Origin: Pseudomonas helvetica
GTDB taxonomy: Bacteria; Pseudomonadota; Gammaproteobacteria; Pseudomonadales; Pseudomonadaceae
Assembly: GCF_039908645.1 (NCBI RefSeq)
Contig: NZ_CP150917.1
Span: 6,373,447 to 6,437,446, forward strand
Direction of reading: 5' to 3'
DNA: 64,000 nt
Shown here: one piece after another, positions 43,067 to 57,009 of the stretch
Numbering within the stretch: the stretch's first letter is position 1
Layout of the letters: every line of letters starts with the position of its first letter
Translations under genes and position numbers: made by a program
Notes under the pieces: model-generated
Told to the model about the DNA's origin: nothing
Databases searched by the model: none
The model's input: the letters and a program-made list of their open reading frames with translations, nothing else

Positions 43067-43127
43067 ACGAGCTCCTGATCGCCGCAATGACTTACTCCAC
43101 CGTCACCGATTTTGCCAGGTTACGCGG
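43067..43127. other. attTn7 site (unoccupied)
   Basis: The last codons of glmS (43092-43127, encoding [11 protein letters not shown]) form the conserved TnsD recognition segment. Tn7-type elements insert about 25 bp after the stop, near 43067. No Tn7 end, transposase gene or duplication is seen there, so the site appears empty. Confidence 0.75.
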
Positions 43128-44924
43128 TTGGTCGACGTCAGTACCTTTAAGCACAGCGACGTAGTACGAGAGCAGTTGCAGCGGAATGGTGTAGAGGATC
43201 GGCGACAGGATGTCGTGGATGTGCGGCATGTTGACCACATGCGTGCCTTCGCCATTGCTCATGCCGGCTTTTTCGTCAGCAAACACAATCAGCTGGCCGC
43301 CACGGGCACGAACTTCCTGCAGGTTGGATTTCAACTTCTCCAACAGTTCGTTGTTCGGTGCCACTGTCACTACAGGCATGTCGTCGTCGACCAGCGCCAA
43401 CGGGCCATGCTTGAGCTCGCCGGCCGGGTAGGCTTCAGCGTGGATGTAGGAGATTTCTTTGAGCTTCAGCGAGCCTTCCATCGCCACCGGGTACTGTGCG
43501 CCACGACCCAGGAACAGCGTGTGTTTCTTGTCGGCAAACAGCTCGGCGACTTTCTCCACAGTGCTGTCCATGGCCAACGCTTCACCCAGGCGGGCAGGCA
43601 AACGGCGAAGCTCTTCGACCAGTGTCGCTTCCACGCCTTCAGCCAAGGTGCCACGCACCTGACCCAGCGACAGGGTCAACAGCAACAGGCCCACCAACTG
43701 AGTGGTGAAGGCTTTGGTTGACGCCACACCGATTTCGCGACCGGCCTGGGTCAGCAGCGTCAGGTCGGACTCACGCACCAGGGAACTGATGCCGACGTTG
43801 CAGATCGCCAGGCTGGCAAGGAAACCCAACTCTTTGGCATTGCGCAGTGCCGCCAGGGTGTCAGCCGTTTCGCCAGACTGAGAGATGGTCACGAACAGCG
43901 AATCGGGTTGCACGACTACTTTGCGATAGCGGAATTCGCTGGCGACTTCGACCTGGCACGGAATCCCGGCCAGTTCTTCCAGCCAGTAACGCGCGACCAT
44001 ACCGGCGTGATAGCTGGTGCCGCAGGCGACGATCTGCACATTGCGGACCTTGGCAAACAGCTCGGCGGCTTGTGGGCCGAACGCTTGGACCAACACCTGA
44101 TTCGGGCCAAGACGGCCTTCAAGAGTGCGTTGCACTACCGACGGTTGCTCGTGGATCTCCTTGAGCATGTAGTGACGGAACTCGCCCTTCTCGGCGGATT
44201 CGGTGTTATCGCGGTACTGCACCGCTTCTCGCTCGACAACATTGCCGTCGATATCCCAGATCTGCACACTGTCACGGCGGATCTCGGCGATGTCGCCTTC
44301 TTCCAGGTACATGAAACGGTCAGTGACCTGACGCAGTGCCAGTTGGTCGGAGGCGAGAAAGTTCTCGCCCAGACCCAGGCCGATCACCAACGGGCTACCA
44401 CTGCGAGCGGCGACCAGACGATCCGGTTGCTGCGCGCTGATAACGGCCAGGCCGTAAGCGCCGTGCAACTCCTTGACGGTGGCCTTGAGGGCAACGGTCA
44501 GGTCGGGGAGGTCTTTGAGTTTGTGGTTCAGCAGGTGGGCAATGACTTCAGTATCGGTGTCCGAAGTGAACACGTAACCCAGTGCCTTGAGCTGCTCACG
44601 CAGGGCTTCATGGTTTTCGATGATGCCGTTGTGCACCACCGCCAGATCGCCGGAGAAATGCGGATGAGCGTTACGCTCGCACGGCGCACCGTGAGTGGCC
44701 CAACGGGTGTGGGCGATACCGAGACGGCCAACCAGCGGTTCTTGCGCCAGGGCCTGTTCAAGTTCGCTGACCTTACCCGGGCGACGCATGCGCTCAAGTT
44801 TTTCAGCGTTGGTGTAAACCGCCACGCCGGCGCTGTCGTAGCCGCGGTATTCGAGGCGCTTCAGACCTTCGAGCAAAATGGCAGTGATATTACGTTCCGC
44901 GACTGCGCCGACAATTCCACACAT
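43092..44924 (-). CDS. glmS: Glutamine-fructose-6-phosphate aminotransferase (isomerizing)
   Basis: A 610-residue enzyme making glucosamine-6-phosphate from fructose-6-phosphate and glutamine, the first step toward UDP-GlcNAc. The N-terminal glutaminase has the nucleophile Cys (MCGIVGAV), with [14 protein letters not shown] and HTRWATHG. Two SIS domains follow ([35 protein letters not shown]) and the C-terminus is [14 protein letters not shown] 44924 is separated by one base from the stop of the DeoR-type regulator, so they are co-transcribed. The attTn7 site and a strong terminator follow. Confidence 0.98.
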   Translation of the reverse strand: MCGIVGAVAERNITAILLEGLKRLEYRGYDSAGVAVYTNAEKLERMRRPGKVSELEQALAQEPLVGRLGIAHTRWATHGAPCERNAHPHFSGDLAVVHNGIIENHEALREQLKALGYVFTSDTDTEVIAHLLNHKLKDLPDLTVALKATVKELHGAYGLAVISAQQPDRLVAARSGSPLVIGLGLGENFLASDQLALRQVTDRFMYLEEGDIAEIRRDSVQIWDIDGNVVEREAVQYRDNTESAEKGEFRHYMLKEIHEQPSVVQRTLEGRLGPNQVLVQAFGPQAAELFAKVRNVQIVACGTSYHAGMVARYWLEELAGIPCQVEVASEFRYRKVVVQPDSLFVTISQSGETADTLAALRNAKELGFLASLAICNVGISSLVRESDLTLLTQAGREIGVASTKAFTTQLVGLLLLTLSLGQVRGTLAEGVEATLVEELRRLPARLGEALAMDSTVEKVAELFADKKHTLFLGRGAQYPVAMEGSLKLKEISYIHAEAYPAGELKHGPLALVDDDMPVVTVAPNNELLEKLKSNLQEVRARGGQLIVFADEKAGMSNGEGTHVVNMPHIHDILSPILYTIPLQLLSYYVAVLKGTDVDQPRNLAKSVTVE

Positions 44925-44925
44925 G

Positions 44926-45702
44926 CTATTTCTCCTGGCTGACTGCCGCGCATATCACGTTAATGCCGCGGGCCTGAATCTGGTCGCGAGCCTCTTGCGG
45001 CAGGCGATCATCGGTAATAAGGGTATGGATGCTGCTCCATGGCAGTTCCAGGTTTGGAATCTTGCGGCCGATCTTGTCGGATTCGACCATCACGATCACT
45101 TCACGGGCCACGTCGGCCATCACTCGGCTTAGACCGAGCAATTCATTAAAGGTCGTGGTACCTCGTAGCAGATCAATGCCATCGGCACCGATGAACAACT
45201 GATCAAAATCGTACGAGCGCAGGACCTGCTCGGCGACCTGCCCCTGGAATGACTCGGAATGCGGGTCCCAGGTTCCACCGGTCATCAACAGCACCGGTTC
45301 ATGTTCAAGTTCACCCAACGCATTGGCGACGTACAACGAATTGGTCATGACCACCAGGCCCGGCTGTTGGCCAAGTTGTGGAATCATTGCCGCCGTGGTG
45401 CTGCCACTGTCGATAATGATCCGCGCATGCTCACGAATCCGCGCCACCGCGGCTTGGGCAATGGCTTGTTTGTACAGGGAAACGGATTGGCTCGGGTCAT
45501 TGACCAACTCTTGGGGCATGGTGATCGCGCCGCCGTATCGGCGTAACAACAAGCCATTGCTTTCAAGCGCCGCCAGATCTTTGCGAATTGTAACTTCCGA
45601 GGTTTCAAAACGCTTGGCCAATTCATCCACACTGACTTCGCCCTGCTCAGTCAGCAAGGCAAGGATATTATGGCGACGTTGTGGTGTATTGCGCTTTGAC
45701 AT
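44926..45702 (-). CDS. glmR: DeoR family regulator upstream of glmS
   Basis: A 258-residue DeoR-type regulator. The N-terminal helix-turn-helix is [20 protein letters not shown] then [18 protein letters not shown] (about 8-45). The C-terminal sugar-phosphate sensor has [15 protein letters not shown] and [20 protein letters not shown]. In pseudomonads a DeoR protein sits between glmU and glmS and is thought to respond to amino-sugar phosphates; the symbol is by position. ATG 45702 ([10 protein letters not shown]) is preferred to the 45744 start. Confidence 0.85.
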   Translation of the reverse strand: MSKRNTPQRRHNILALLTEQGEVSVDELAKRFETSEVTIRKDLAALESNGLLLRRYGGAITMPQELVNDPSQSVSLYKQAIAQAAVARIREHARIIIDSGSTTAAMIPQLGQQPGLVVMTNSLYVANALGELEHEPVLLMTGGTWDPHSESFQGQVAEQVLRSYDFDQLFIGADGIDLLRGTTTFNELLGLSRVMADVAREVIVMVESDKIGRKIPNLELPWSSIHTLITDDRLPQEARDQIQARGINVICAAVSQEK

Positions 45703-45802
45703 GAGCTGGTAAGTTTCGATTCGAAAGATAACGAAAGCAATCAAAACCTATCGGCGAAACCTCGTCAAGCCGGCACACGAAAAAAGATCTGTGGATAAAA
45801 GC

Positions 45803-45864
45803 ATCGCGGGCAAGCCTTGCTCCTACGGATCTCACCGTCTGTAGGAGCAAGGCTTGCCCGCGAT
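45803..45864. repeat. REPIN: perfect inverted pair of Pseudomonas REP sequences
   Basis: Two 24-nt arms (45803-45826 and 45841-45864) are perfect reverse complements around a 14-nt spacer. Each contains GCGGGCAAGCCTTGCTCCTA, the typical Pseudomonas REP core. It lies in the 213-bp gap between glmU and glmR. Such elements are mobilised by RAYT transposases encoded elsewhere. Confidence 0.9.
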
Positions 45865-45915
45865 GGCTATCTCACCAGCGCCACAGATACACTTCCCGAA
45901 CGATCTGTGGATAAC

Positions 45916-47283
45916 TCAACTCTTCTGGACTTTCACCGGACGCTTCCAGCCATCGATATTCTTCTGTCGAGCCCGACCAACGGCCAACTGGGACTTATCC
46001 ACAGTCGAGGTAATCGTCGAACCTGCCGCAGTGGTCGCACCGTCCAGGATATCCACAGGTGCTACCAACGAGTTGTTGGAGCCAATGAATACGTCTTCAC
46101 CCAGGACAGTCTTCCACTTGTTGACGCCATCATAGTTGCAGGTGATGGTGCCGGCGCCAATGTTGGTGCGCGCGCCGACTTCGGCATCGCCCAGATAGCT
46201 CAGGTGACCGGCCTTGGCGCCTTCACCCAGATGGGCATTCTTCAATTCGACAAAGTTACCCACATGCGCGCGGGCTTCCAGCACCGTGCCCGGACGCAAG
46301 CGCGCGAACGGACCGGCATCGCTATCCTCGCCCAATACCGCGCCTTCGATGTGGCTGTTGGCCTTGATGACCACGCCCTTGCGCAGGGTGCTGTCCTTGA
46401 TCACGCAGTTCGGACCAATGACCACGTCGTCTTCGATGACCACACGACCTTCGAGAATCACGTTGATGTCGATCAGCACATCGCGGCCGACAGTCACTTC
46501 ACCGCGCACATCAAAACGCGCCGGATCGCGCAACGTCACGCCCTGGGCCATCAGCCGACGGCCTTCGCGCAACTGATAATGACGCTCCAGCTCTGCGAGC
46601 TGTTTGCGGTCGTTGGCGCCCTGCACTTCCATCGCGTCGTGAGGCTGCTCGGTGTCCACCACCAGACCGTCGCTGACTGCCATGGCAATCACGTCGGTCA
46701 GGTAATACTCGCCCTGCACATTGTTGTTGGAGAGCCGGCTCATCCAGTCCCCCAGATGACTGGCCGGCACCGCCATAATGCCGGTGTTGCCTTCAGTGAT
46801 CATACGCTCGGCTTCACTGGCATCCTTGTGCTCGACGATAGCGGTCACGCGCCCATCAGCATTGCGCACGATACGGCCATAACCCGTCGGGTCATCGAGT
46901 TCGACGGTCAACAGACCCATCTGCAGTGGCGCCACAAGCTTGAGCAGGCGTTGCAGGGTCGGGACTTCGATCAGCGGCACGTCACCGTAAAGGATCAATA
47001 CGGTATCGGCGGTAATGAACGGCACGGCCTGGGCCACGGCGTGACCTGTGCCAAGTTGCTGGTCCTGCAACACGAAGTTCAAGTCATCTGCTGCCAGACG
47101 CTCGCGTACCACGTCGGCACCATGGCCGATCACCACGTGAATGCGCTGTGGATCAAGTTGGCGGGCGCTGTGGATAACATGGCCAAGCATGGAATTGCCC
47201 GCCACCGGGTGAAGCACCTTTGGCAGCGCCGAACGCATGCGAGTGCCTTGACCGGCAGCGAGAATAACGATTTCTAGAGACAT
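45916..47283 (-). CDS. glmU: Bifunctional GlcNAc-1-P uridyltransferase/GlcN-1-P acetyltransferase
   Basis: A 455-residue enzyme completing UDP-GlcNAc synthesis. The N-terminal uridyltransferase has [20 protein letters not shown] and QLGTGHAV. The C-terminal left-handed beta-helix (about 250-455) has hexapeptide repeats ([40 protein letters not shown]) and the acetyltransferase site [19 protein letters not shown] 47283 ([11 protein letters not shown]) is chosen over 47292. It follows the atp operon after a terminator and precedes glmR-glmS. Confidence 0.98.
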   Translation of the reverse strand: MSLEIVILAAGQGTRMRSALPKVLHPVAGNSMLGHVIHSARQLDPQRIHVVIGHGADVVRERLAADDLNFVLQDQQLGTGHAVAQAVPFITADTVLILYGDVPLIEVPTLQRLLKLVAPLQMGLLTVELDDPTGYGRIVRNADGRVTAIVEHKDASEAERMITEGNTGIMAVPASHLGDWMSRLSNNNVQGEYYLTDVIAMAVSDGLVVDTEQPHDAMEVQGANDRKQLAELERHYQLREGRRLMAQGVTLRDPARFDVRGEVTVGRDVLIDINVILEGRVVIEDDVVIGPNCVIKDSTLRKGVVIKANSHIEGAVLGEDSDAGPFARLRPGTVLEARAHVGNFVELKNAHLGEGAKAGHLSYLGDAEVGARTNIGAGTITCNYDGVNKWKTVLGEDVFIGSNNSLVAPVDILDGATTAAGSTITSTVDKSQLAVGRARQKNIDGWKRPVKVQKS

Positions 47284-47343
47284 GACTGGCAACCAATCCT
47301 GGGAGGTCAGCGGCTGCGACCAAGAGGTAATTTGCAGAAAAAG

Positions 47344-47371
47344 AAAAAGGGTAGCCGAGGCTACCCTTTTT
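47344..47371. terminator. Bidirectional-looking terminator after atpC
   Basis: AAAAAGGGTAGCC-GA-GGCTACCCTTTTT is a near-perfect palindrome 30 nt beyond the atpC stop. On the minus strand it is followed by further T-rich sequence, giving a strong intrinsic terminator for the ATP synthase operon. Confidence 0.92.
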
Positions 47372-47400
47372 AATCAATCACACAACAAGCGGGAGGCTTA

Positions 47401-47826
47401 TCAGCCGCCGAACTTCTTGCGGATCTGCTGGACGGTGCGCAGCTGAGCTGTCGCCTCGGCCAGACGAGCGGCAGCGGAACCGTAGTCGAACTCGGCGCCT
47501 CTTTCATGCAAGGCCTTCTCAGCAGCCTGTACGGCTAGCTGAGCGGAGGCTTCGTCCAGGTCGGCAGCACGTTGCACAGTGTCGGCAAGCACCTTGACCA
47601 TGTTCGGCTGAACCTCGAGGAAACCACCGGAGATGTAAAACACCTCGGCTTCCCCGCCCTGCTTGATCAAGCGGATCGGACCTGGTTTCAGATTAGTGAT
47701 CAGCGGAGCGTGACCCAGAGCGATACCAAGATCACCCAGCTCACCGTGCGCAATCACCATCTCGACCAGACCAGAGAAGATTTCCCCTTCCGCACTGACG
47801 ATGTCGCAATGGACTGTCATAGCCAT
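47401..47826 (-). CDS. atpC: ATP synthase epsilon subunit
   Basis: A 141-residue F1 epsilon subunit. It starts [20 protein letters not shown] with a beta-sandwich domain ([32 protein letters not shown]) and ends in two C-terminal helices ([20 protein letters not shown]) that can inhibit the motor. It is the last gene of atpIBEFHAGDC, followed by a strong terminator. Confidence 0.97.
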   Translation of the reverse strand: MAMTVHCDIVSAEGEIFSGLVEMVIAHGELGDLGIALGHAPLITNLKPGPIRLIKQGGEAEVFYISGGFLEVQPNMVKVLADTVQRAADLDEASAQLAVQAAEKALHERGAEFDYGSAAARLAEATAQLRTVQQIRKKFGG

Positions 47827-47871
47827 CTGCTTGCCTCAACCTAAATTAGCGCCCGTCGCCGGGCGCCGGGA

Positions 47872-49278
<1,407 letters not shown>

Positions 49279-50139
49279 TTAAACCGCGGCAGCGCCGCCG
49301 ACGATTTCCGAGATCTCTTGGGTGATCGCAGCCTGACGCGCCTTGTTGTAGATCAGCTGCAAATCGCTGATCAAGTCACCGGCGTTGTCGGTAGCGTTCT
49401 TCATTGCGATCATCCGCGCCGCTTGTTCAGCTGCGTTGTTCTCGACCACCGCCTGGTAGACCTGCGACTCCACGTAGCGGACCATCAAGCCGTCAAGCAG
49501 CTCCTTGGCATCCGGTTCGTAGAGATAGTCCCAGTGGTGCTTGAGTTCTTGATCCGGGGTCGCCACCAGTGGAATCAACTGCTCCACGGTAGGCTGTTGC
49601 GTCATGGTGTTGATGAACTTGTTGGACACCACGCACAGGCGGTCAATACGGCCGTCCAGGTAGGCATCCAGCATCACCTTGACGCTGCCGATCAGATCAT
49701 TGATCGACGGCTCTTCACCCAGGTGGCTGATAGCTGCAACGACGTTACCGCCGAAGTTGCGGAAGAAAGCCGCACCTTTGCTACCAATCACGCACAGATC
49801 GATCTCGACGCCTTGTTCGCGGTTTACCGCCATGTCCTTGACCAAAGCCTTGAACAGGTTGGTGTTCAAGCCACCACACAGACCACGGTCACTGCTCACG
49901 ACGACATAACCAACGCGCTTGATAGCGCGCTCGATCATGAACGGGTGGCGATATTCCGGGTTAGCGTTGGCCAGATGACCAATAACCTGGCGGATGCGCT
50001 CCGCGTAAGGACGGCTAGCCGACATGCGCATTTGTGCCTTGCGCATTTTGCTGACCGCCACTTTTTCCATGGCGCTGGTAATTTTTTGCGTGCTTTTGAT
50101 GCTCGCAATCTTACTGCGAATCTCTTTTGCGCCTGCCAT
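49279..50139 (-). CDS. atpG: ATP synthase gamma subunit
   Basis: The 286-residue central-shaft subunit. Conserved terminal helices are present: [20 protein letters not shown] then [16 protein letters not shown] at the start and [15 protein letters not shown] then [20 protein letters not shown] at the end, with [16 protein letters not shown] in the middle. It lies 50 nt after atpA. Confidence 0.98.
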   Translation of the reverse strand: MAGAKEIRSKIASIKSTQKITSAMEKVAVSKMRKAQMRMSASRPYAERIRQVIGHLANANPEYRHPFMIERAIKRVGYVVVSSDRGLCGGLNTNLFKALVKDMAVNREQGVEIDLCVIGSKGAAFFRNFGGNVVAAISHLGEEPSINDLIGSVKVMLDAYLDGRIDRLCVVSNKFINTMTQQPTVEQLIPLVATPDQELKHHWDYLYEPDAKELLDGLMVRYVESQVYQAVVENNAAEQAARMIAMKNATDNAGDLISDLQLIYNKARQAAITQEISEIVGGAAAV

Positions 50140-50189
50140 GTAACACCTATCAGGTTAGCAAGCGGGAGCCTCTCGGCCCCCGCTGCGGC

Positions 50190-51734
<1,545 letters not shown>

Positions 51735-51755
51735 TGCTCTGCTGCCCCTTCAAAC

Positions 51756-52292
51756 TCAAGATTTCAATGCTTCGGCAAGGTTCGCGAGTTTGCCGCGAAC
51801 CGAGCCATCGATAACCAGGTCGCCGGCGCGGATGACAATGCCCCCTATCAGGGATTTGTCTTCCTCGACTTGCAGGCGCACTTCCCGGTTGAGTCGTGCA
51901 CTGAGAACCTTGGCGAGTTTGTCTTGCTGTTCTTGGTTCAACGCGAAAGCACTGGTCACTTCAACGTCTACCGACTTCTCTTGTTCGGCCTTGTACAGGT
52001 CGAACAGAGCGGATATCTCCGGCAAAAGCGGGAGACGGTCGTTTTCGGCAACGACGTTGATGAAGTTCTGTGCCTTGGCATCAAACTTGTCGCCGCACAC
52101 GTCAATAAACGTGGCGGCCTTGTCTGCGCTCGTCAGTCGCGGGGCCTTGAGCACGCGCTGCATGGTGTCGTCTTGCGACACTGCTGCAGCCAGGCCGAGC
52201 ATGGCTGACCAAGAGGCCAGTTGCTGGTGGGCCTGGGCATGCTCGAAGGCTGCCTTAGCGTAAGGTCGGGCCAACGTGGTCAGTTCTGCCAT
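51756..52292 (-). CDS. atpH: ATP synthase delta subunit
   Basis: The 178-residue peripheral-stalk delta subunit. It has [20 protein letters not shown] at the N-terminus and the conserved end [20 protein letters not shown] with [12 protein letters not shown]. It is 12 nt after atpF and joins the b-subunit stalk to the top of F1. Confidence 0.97.
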   Translation of the reverse strand: MAELTTLARPYAKAAFEHAQAHQQLASWSAMLGLAAAVSQDDTMQRVLKAPRLTSADKAATFIDVCGDKFDAKAQNFINVVAENDRLPLLPEISALFDLYKAEQEKSVDVEVTSAFALNQEQQDKLAKVLSARLNREVRLQVEEDKSLIGGIVIRAGDLVIDGSVRGKLANLAEALKS

Positions 52293-52304
52293 GATCGCCC
52301 TCGC

Positions 52305-52775
52305 TTAAATTTCAGCAGCCAGTTTGTTTACCAGCTCCGCGTGCGCGTTTTGATCGATTGTGGCACCCAGGATCTTCTCGGCGCCGCCAACGGCCAGTGC
52401 ACCCAGTTGGGCACGCAGCGCGTCTTTGACACTGTTCAGTTCCTGTTCGATCTCGGCCTGAGCCTGCAATTTCACACGTTCAGCGTCGACACGGGCTTTA
52501 TCAACAGCCTCTTCGACGATCTGATTACCGCGCTTCTTGGCTTGCTCAATGATTTCGGCTGCCTGAGCTTTAGCTTCGCGCAGTTGTTGACCCGCTTTAT
52601 CTTGGGCCAATTCCAGGTCGCGAGCTGCTCGGGCGGCAGCGTCCAGTCCATCCGCGATCTTCTTCTGACGTTCGTGCAAAGCCGCGATGACCGGAGGCCA
52701 CACGAACTTCATGCAAAACAGTACAAAAATGAAGAACGCAACGGACTGGCCAATCAGGGTTGCATTAATGTTCAC
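52305..52775 (-). CDS. atpF: ATP synthase b subunit
   Basis: A 156-residue peripheral-stalk subunit. It has one N-terminal membrane helix ([20 protein letters not shown]) and a long charged coiled coil ([40 protein letters not shown]). The standard length is found between atpE and atpH. Confidence 0.97.
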   Translation of the reverse strand: MNINATLIGQSVAFFIFVLFCMKFVWPPVIAALHERQKKIADGLDAAARAARDLELAQDKAGQQLREAKAQAAEIIEQAKKRGNQIVEEAVDKARVDAERVKLQAQAEIEQELNSVKDALRAQLGALAVGGAEKILGATIDQNAHAELVNKLAAEI

Positions 52776-52833
52776 GCCAACACCTCGCTCGTTCGTTGTC
52801 CATCAGACTTGCTCAACTCGAAAATCCGAGTGA

Positions 52834-53106
<273 letters not shown>

Positions 53107-53164
53107 TTACGTCGTATGGTTTAGGTTTTTTAGATTAAAGCGGTAAAACAAATCGTTTCATCGA

Positions 53165-53200
53165 GCCCGGTACGGGCCCCCTCTCGCCGAGGCGAGAGGG
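53165..53200. repeat. Double hairpin between atpB and atpE
   Basis: GCCCG-gta-CGGGC (53165-53177) is followed by the near-perfect palindrome CCCTCTCGCC-GA-GGCGAGAGGG (53179-53200). Both fall in the atpB-atpE intercistronic gap. They may set the relative output of atpE or stabilise its mRNA, or be a small repeat element. Confidence 0.6.
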
Positions 53201-53224
53201 ACATCAGACTAGCCGAAGCCGGTC

Positions 53225-54518
<1,294 letters not shown>

Positions 54519-54592
54519 CACTTTTGCTCCTCAAAGGCCGGCTGCCAGAATTCAATAACTTGGCATAATTTGTGCCGACAAAATGCGCGCAG

Positions 54593-54621
54593 AGTATAGG
54601 GGCGGTTCAGCCCCTATTCAA
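54593..54621 (-). promoter_or_regulatory. Sigma-70-type promoter of the atp operon
   Basis: On the minus strand TTGAAT (54616-54621), a 17-bp spacer and TATACT (54593-54598), about 75 nt before atpI. The spacer contains the inverted repeat GGGGC-tgaacc-GCCCC flanked by TA on both sides, a possible operator. Confidence 0.65.
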
Positions 54622-54666
54622 CTGTCAGGTAGTGATTTCGAACGTCGCGCTACATGAGGAAATGTT

Positions 54667-55539
54667 TCAGCGGATATGTGCGAGGACGCCTTGAAGCTCA
54701 TCAAGGGAGTTGTAGCCAATCACCAACTGCCCTTTGCCCTTCTTCCCGTGGCGGATCTGCACCGCAGAGCCTAGGCGCTCTGCCAGGCGTTGTTCGAGAC
54801 GAGCGATATCCGGGTCCGGTTTCGAGGGTTCGGCGAGCGCCGGTTTACCACTCAACCACTGGCGAACCAGGGCCTCGGTCTGACGCACGGTGAGGCCACG
54901 TGCGACAACATGTCGCGCCCCCTCGACCTGTTGATTTTCCGGCAACCCGAGCAAAGCCCGGGCATGACCCATTTCCAGGTCGCCGTGGGACAGCATGGTC
55001 TTGATGACTTCCGGCAATGCAATCAGGCGCAACAAGTTGGCCACGGTCACGCGGGATTTGCCCACAGCTTCGGCGACTTGCTGCTGAGTCAGCTGGAATT
55101 CCTGCTGCAGACGCTGCAGGGCGACCGCTTCCTCGATCGGATTGAGGTCTTCGCGCTGGATGTTCTCGATCAACGCCATGGCGATTGCGGTTTCATCCGG
55201 CACATCGCGCACCATCGCCGGGATGGTTTCCTGGCCAGCCTGCTGGCTGGCGCGCCAGCGGCGTTCGCCGGCGATGATTTCAAAGCGGCCGGCACCGATC
55301 GGGCGAACCACGATCGGCTGCATCACGCCTTGAGCCTTGATCGACTGCGCCAGTTCTTCCAGCGCCTGAGGGTCCATGTCGCGACGCGGCTGGTACTTGC
55401 CGCGCTGGATCAGGTCCAGCGGCAGGTGCTGCAGCTCACGCTGATCGGCCTGCACCGCTTGCTCTTCAAGCGAACTGACAGTCGGACCACTCAGCAGTGC
55501 ATCCAGTCCACGTCCGAGACCTCGTTTCTTGACGGCCAT
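54667..55539 (-). CDS. parB: Chromosome-partitioning protein ParB
   Basis: A 290-residue ParB. The N-terminal start MAVKKRGLGRGLDALLSGP binds ParA. The CTPase/ParB core has LPLDLIQRGKYQPRRDMDPQ and IIAGERRWRASQQAG (the GERRxRA box). The helix-turn-helix reads LTQQQVAEAVGKSRVTVANL, with C-terminal dimerisation. It binds parS (one site at 1520-1535) and spreads. It is 9 nt after parA. Confidence 0.97.
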   Translation of the reverse strand: MAVKKRGLGRGLDALLSGPTVSSLEEQAVQADQRELQHLPLDLIQRGKYQPRRDMDPQALEELAQSIKAQGVMQPIVVRPIGAGRFEIIAGERRWRASQQAGQETIPAMVRDVPDETAIAMALIENIQREDLNPIEEAVALQRLQQEFQLTQQQVAEAVGKSRVTVANLLRLIALPEVIKTMLSHGDLEMGHARALLGLPENQQVEGARHVVARGLTVRQTEALVRQWLSGKPALAEPSKPDPDIARLEQRLAERLGSAVQIRHGKKGKGQLVIGYNSLDELQGVLAHIR

Positions 55540-55548
55540 GGGGATTCC

Positions 55549-56346
55549 TTAAGTTGCCTGAGCAGCGGCAATGCGTGAATTTTTGCGTTGACGACGAACC
55601 ATCTCGCCCGCCAGGGCCAGATAGGCCAGTGCGCCACGGGATTGTTTGTCATAGGCCAACGCCGGCATGCCATAACTTGGCGCTTCGGCCAGACGGATGT
55701 TGCGCGGTATCACGGTGTCGTACAGTTGCTCGCCGAAGTGTTCCTTGAGCTGCGCCGACACATCGTTCATCAGGCTCAGGCGCGGGTCGTACATAGTCCG
55801 CAGCAGGCCTTCGATTTTCAGGTTCGGGTTCAGCAGCTCAGCGATGCGCTTGATGTTATCCACAAGGTCGCTCAACCCTTCGAGCGCGAAATACTCGCAC
55901 TGCATGGGGATAATTACCCCGTCGGAGGCAACCAGAGCATTGAGCGTGAGCATCGACAGCGACGGTGGGCAGTCGATCAAAATGTAATCGTAGTTCTCAC
56001 GGATCGGCGCCAAAGCGCTGCGCAGACGGCTTTCCTTCATCTGCATTTCCAGCAGAACGACTTCAGCCGCGGTTAAATCGCGGTTGGCCGGCAACAACTG
56101 GTAACCACCGTGTTCGGAAAAGTGCATGGCCTGGGCCAGATCGCATTCGCCGATCAACAGGTCGTAGACCGAGTTTTCCAGGCCGTGTTTATCCACACCG
56201 CTACCCATGGTGGCGTTGCCCTGTGGATCAAGATCGATCAACAACACCCGGCGCTTGGTCGCGACCAGGGATGCTGCGAGGTTGATGCAGGTGGTGGTCT
56301 TGCCCACACCACCCTTTTGGTTCGCTATCGCGAATACCTTAGCCAT
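55549..56346 (-). CDS. parA: Chromosome-partitioning ATPase ParA (Soj family)
   Basis: A 265-residue deviant Walker ATPase, MAKVFAIANQKGGVGKTTTC (KGGVGKTT P-loop, residues 11-18), with DLDPQGNATMGSG and ILIDCPPSLSMLTLNAL (Walker B). It drives origin segregation with ParB-parS. ATG 56346 is chosen over 56364 because MAKVFAIANQ is the family start. Order rsmG-parA-parB is typical of pseudomonads. Confidence 0.97.
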   Translation of the reverse strand: MAKVFAIANQKGGVGKTTTCINLAASLVATKRRVLLIDLDPQGNATMGSGVDKHGLENSVYDLLIGECDLAQAMHFSEHGGYQLLPANRDLTAAEVVLLEMQMKESRLRSALAPIRENYDYILIDCPPSLSMLTLNALVASDGVIIPMQCEYFALEGLSDLVDNIKRIAELLNPNLKIEGLLRTMYDPRLSLMNDVSAQLKEHFGEQLYDTVIPRNIRLAEAPSYGMPALAYDKQSRGALAYLALAGEMVRRQRKNSRIAAAQAT

Positions 56347-56364
56347 TCTTGCTTGTGTTCCCAA

Positions 56365-57009
56365 TCATGCCCTGCGGCGCAGTATCAGCAGATGGCGTTG
56401 GCCTTGGCAACCGGGTACGGCCAGGGCGTGTTCGCTATCGAGGTGGAAGTCTGCCGGCAATGCTACCAGCTCATCGGCGGGATGAACGCCCTTCATTGCC
56501 AGCCAACGCGTGTCGCTATCGCCCAAGTGGCGAGTCCAGTTGCTGAAGTTCTCCATGCTGCTGAATGCCCGGGAAATAATCCCGTTGAACGGCAGTTCAG
56601 GCGTGAAGGCTTCGACGCGACTGTGGATAACTTGCAGGTTATCCAGTTTGAGTTCGAGTTTGACCTGAGTCAGGAAGCGGGTTTTCTTGCCGTTGCTGTC
56701 CAGGCACGTCACTTGCGACTCGGGAAACAGGATCGCCAGTGGAATACCCGGCATGCCGCCGCCACTGCCAACATCCAGCCAGCGACCGTTTTCGATGAAG
56801 GACATCACGCTCAGGCTGTCGAGCAGGTGCCGCGAAACCATTTCGTCCGGATCACGCACGGCGGTCAGGTTGTAAGCCTTGTTCCATTTGATCAACAGGG
56901 CCAGATAACCCAGCAGCTGCGCGTGCTGGGTTTCTGTCAGGTTCACACCGAGCTGGCGAGCACCTGTGGATAACTCTTCGGCATGTTGCGAGGTGACCAA
57001 CGAACTCAA
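56365..57009 (-). CDS. rsmG: 16S rRNA (guanine527-N7)-methyltransferase
   Basis: A 214-residue enzyme with SAM motif [18 protein letters not shown] (about 77-94), [20 protein letters not shown] and DSLSVM upstream, matching RsmG/GidB. The start appears to be TTG 57009 ([13 protein letters not shown]), whose bases overlap the mnmG stop as TTGA; coupling with mnmG is likely. Confidence 0.95.
   Translation of the reverse strand: MSSLVTSQHAEELSTGARQLGVNLTETQHAQLLGYLALLIKWNKAYNLTAVRDPDEMVSRHLLDSLSVMSFIENGRWLDVGSGGGMPGIPLAILFPESQVTCLDSNGKKTRFLTQVKLELKLDNLQVIHSRVEAFTPELPFNGIISRAFSSMENFSNWTRHLGDSDTRWLAMKGVHPADELVALPADFHLDSEHALAVPGCQGQRHLLILRRRA

Noticed and set aside
43908..44942. 344-codon plus-strand frame
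   Set aside because: Antisense shadow of glmS.
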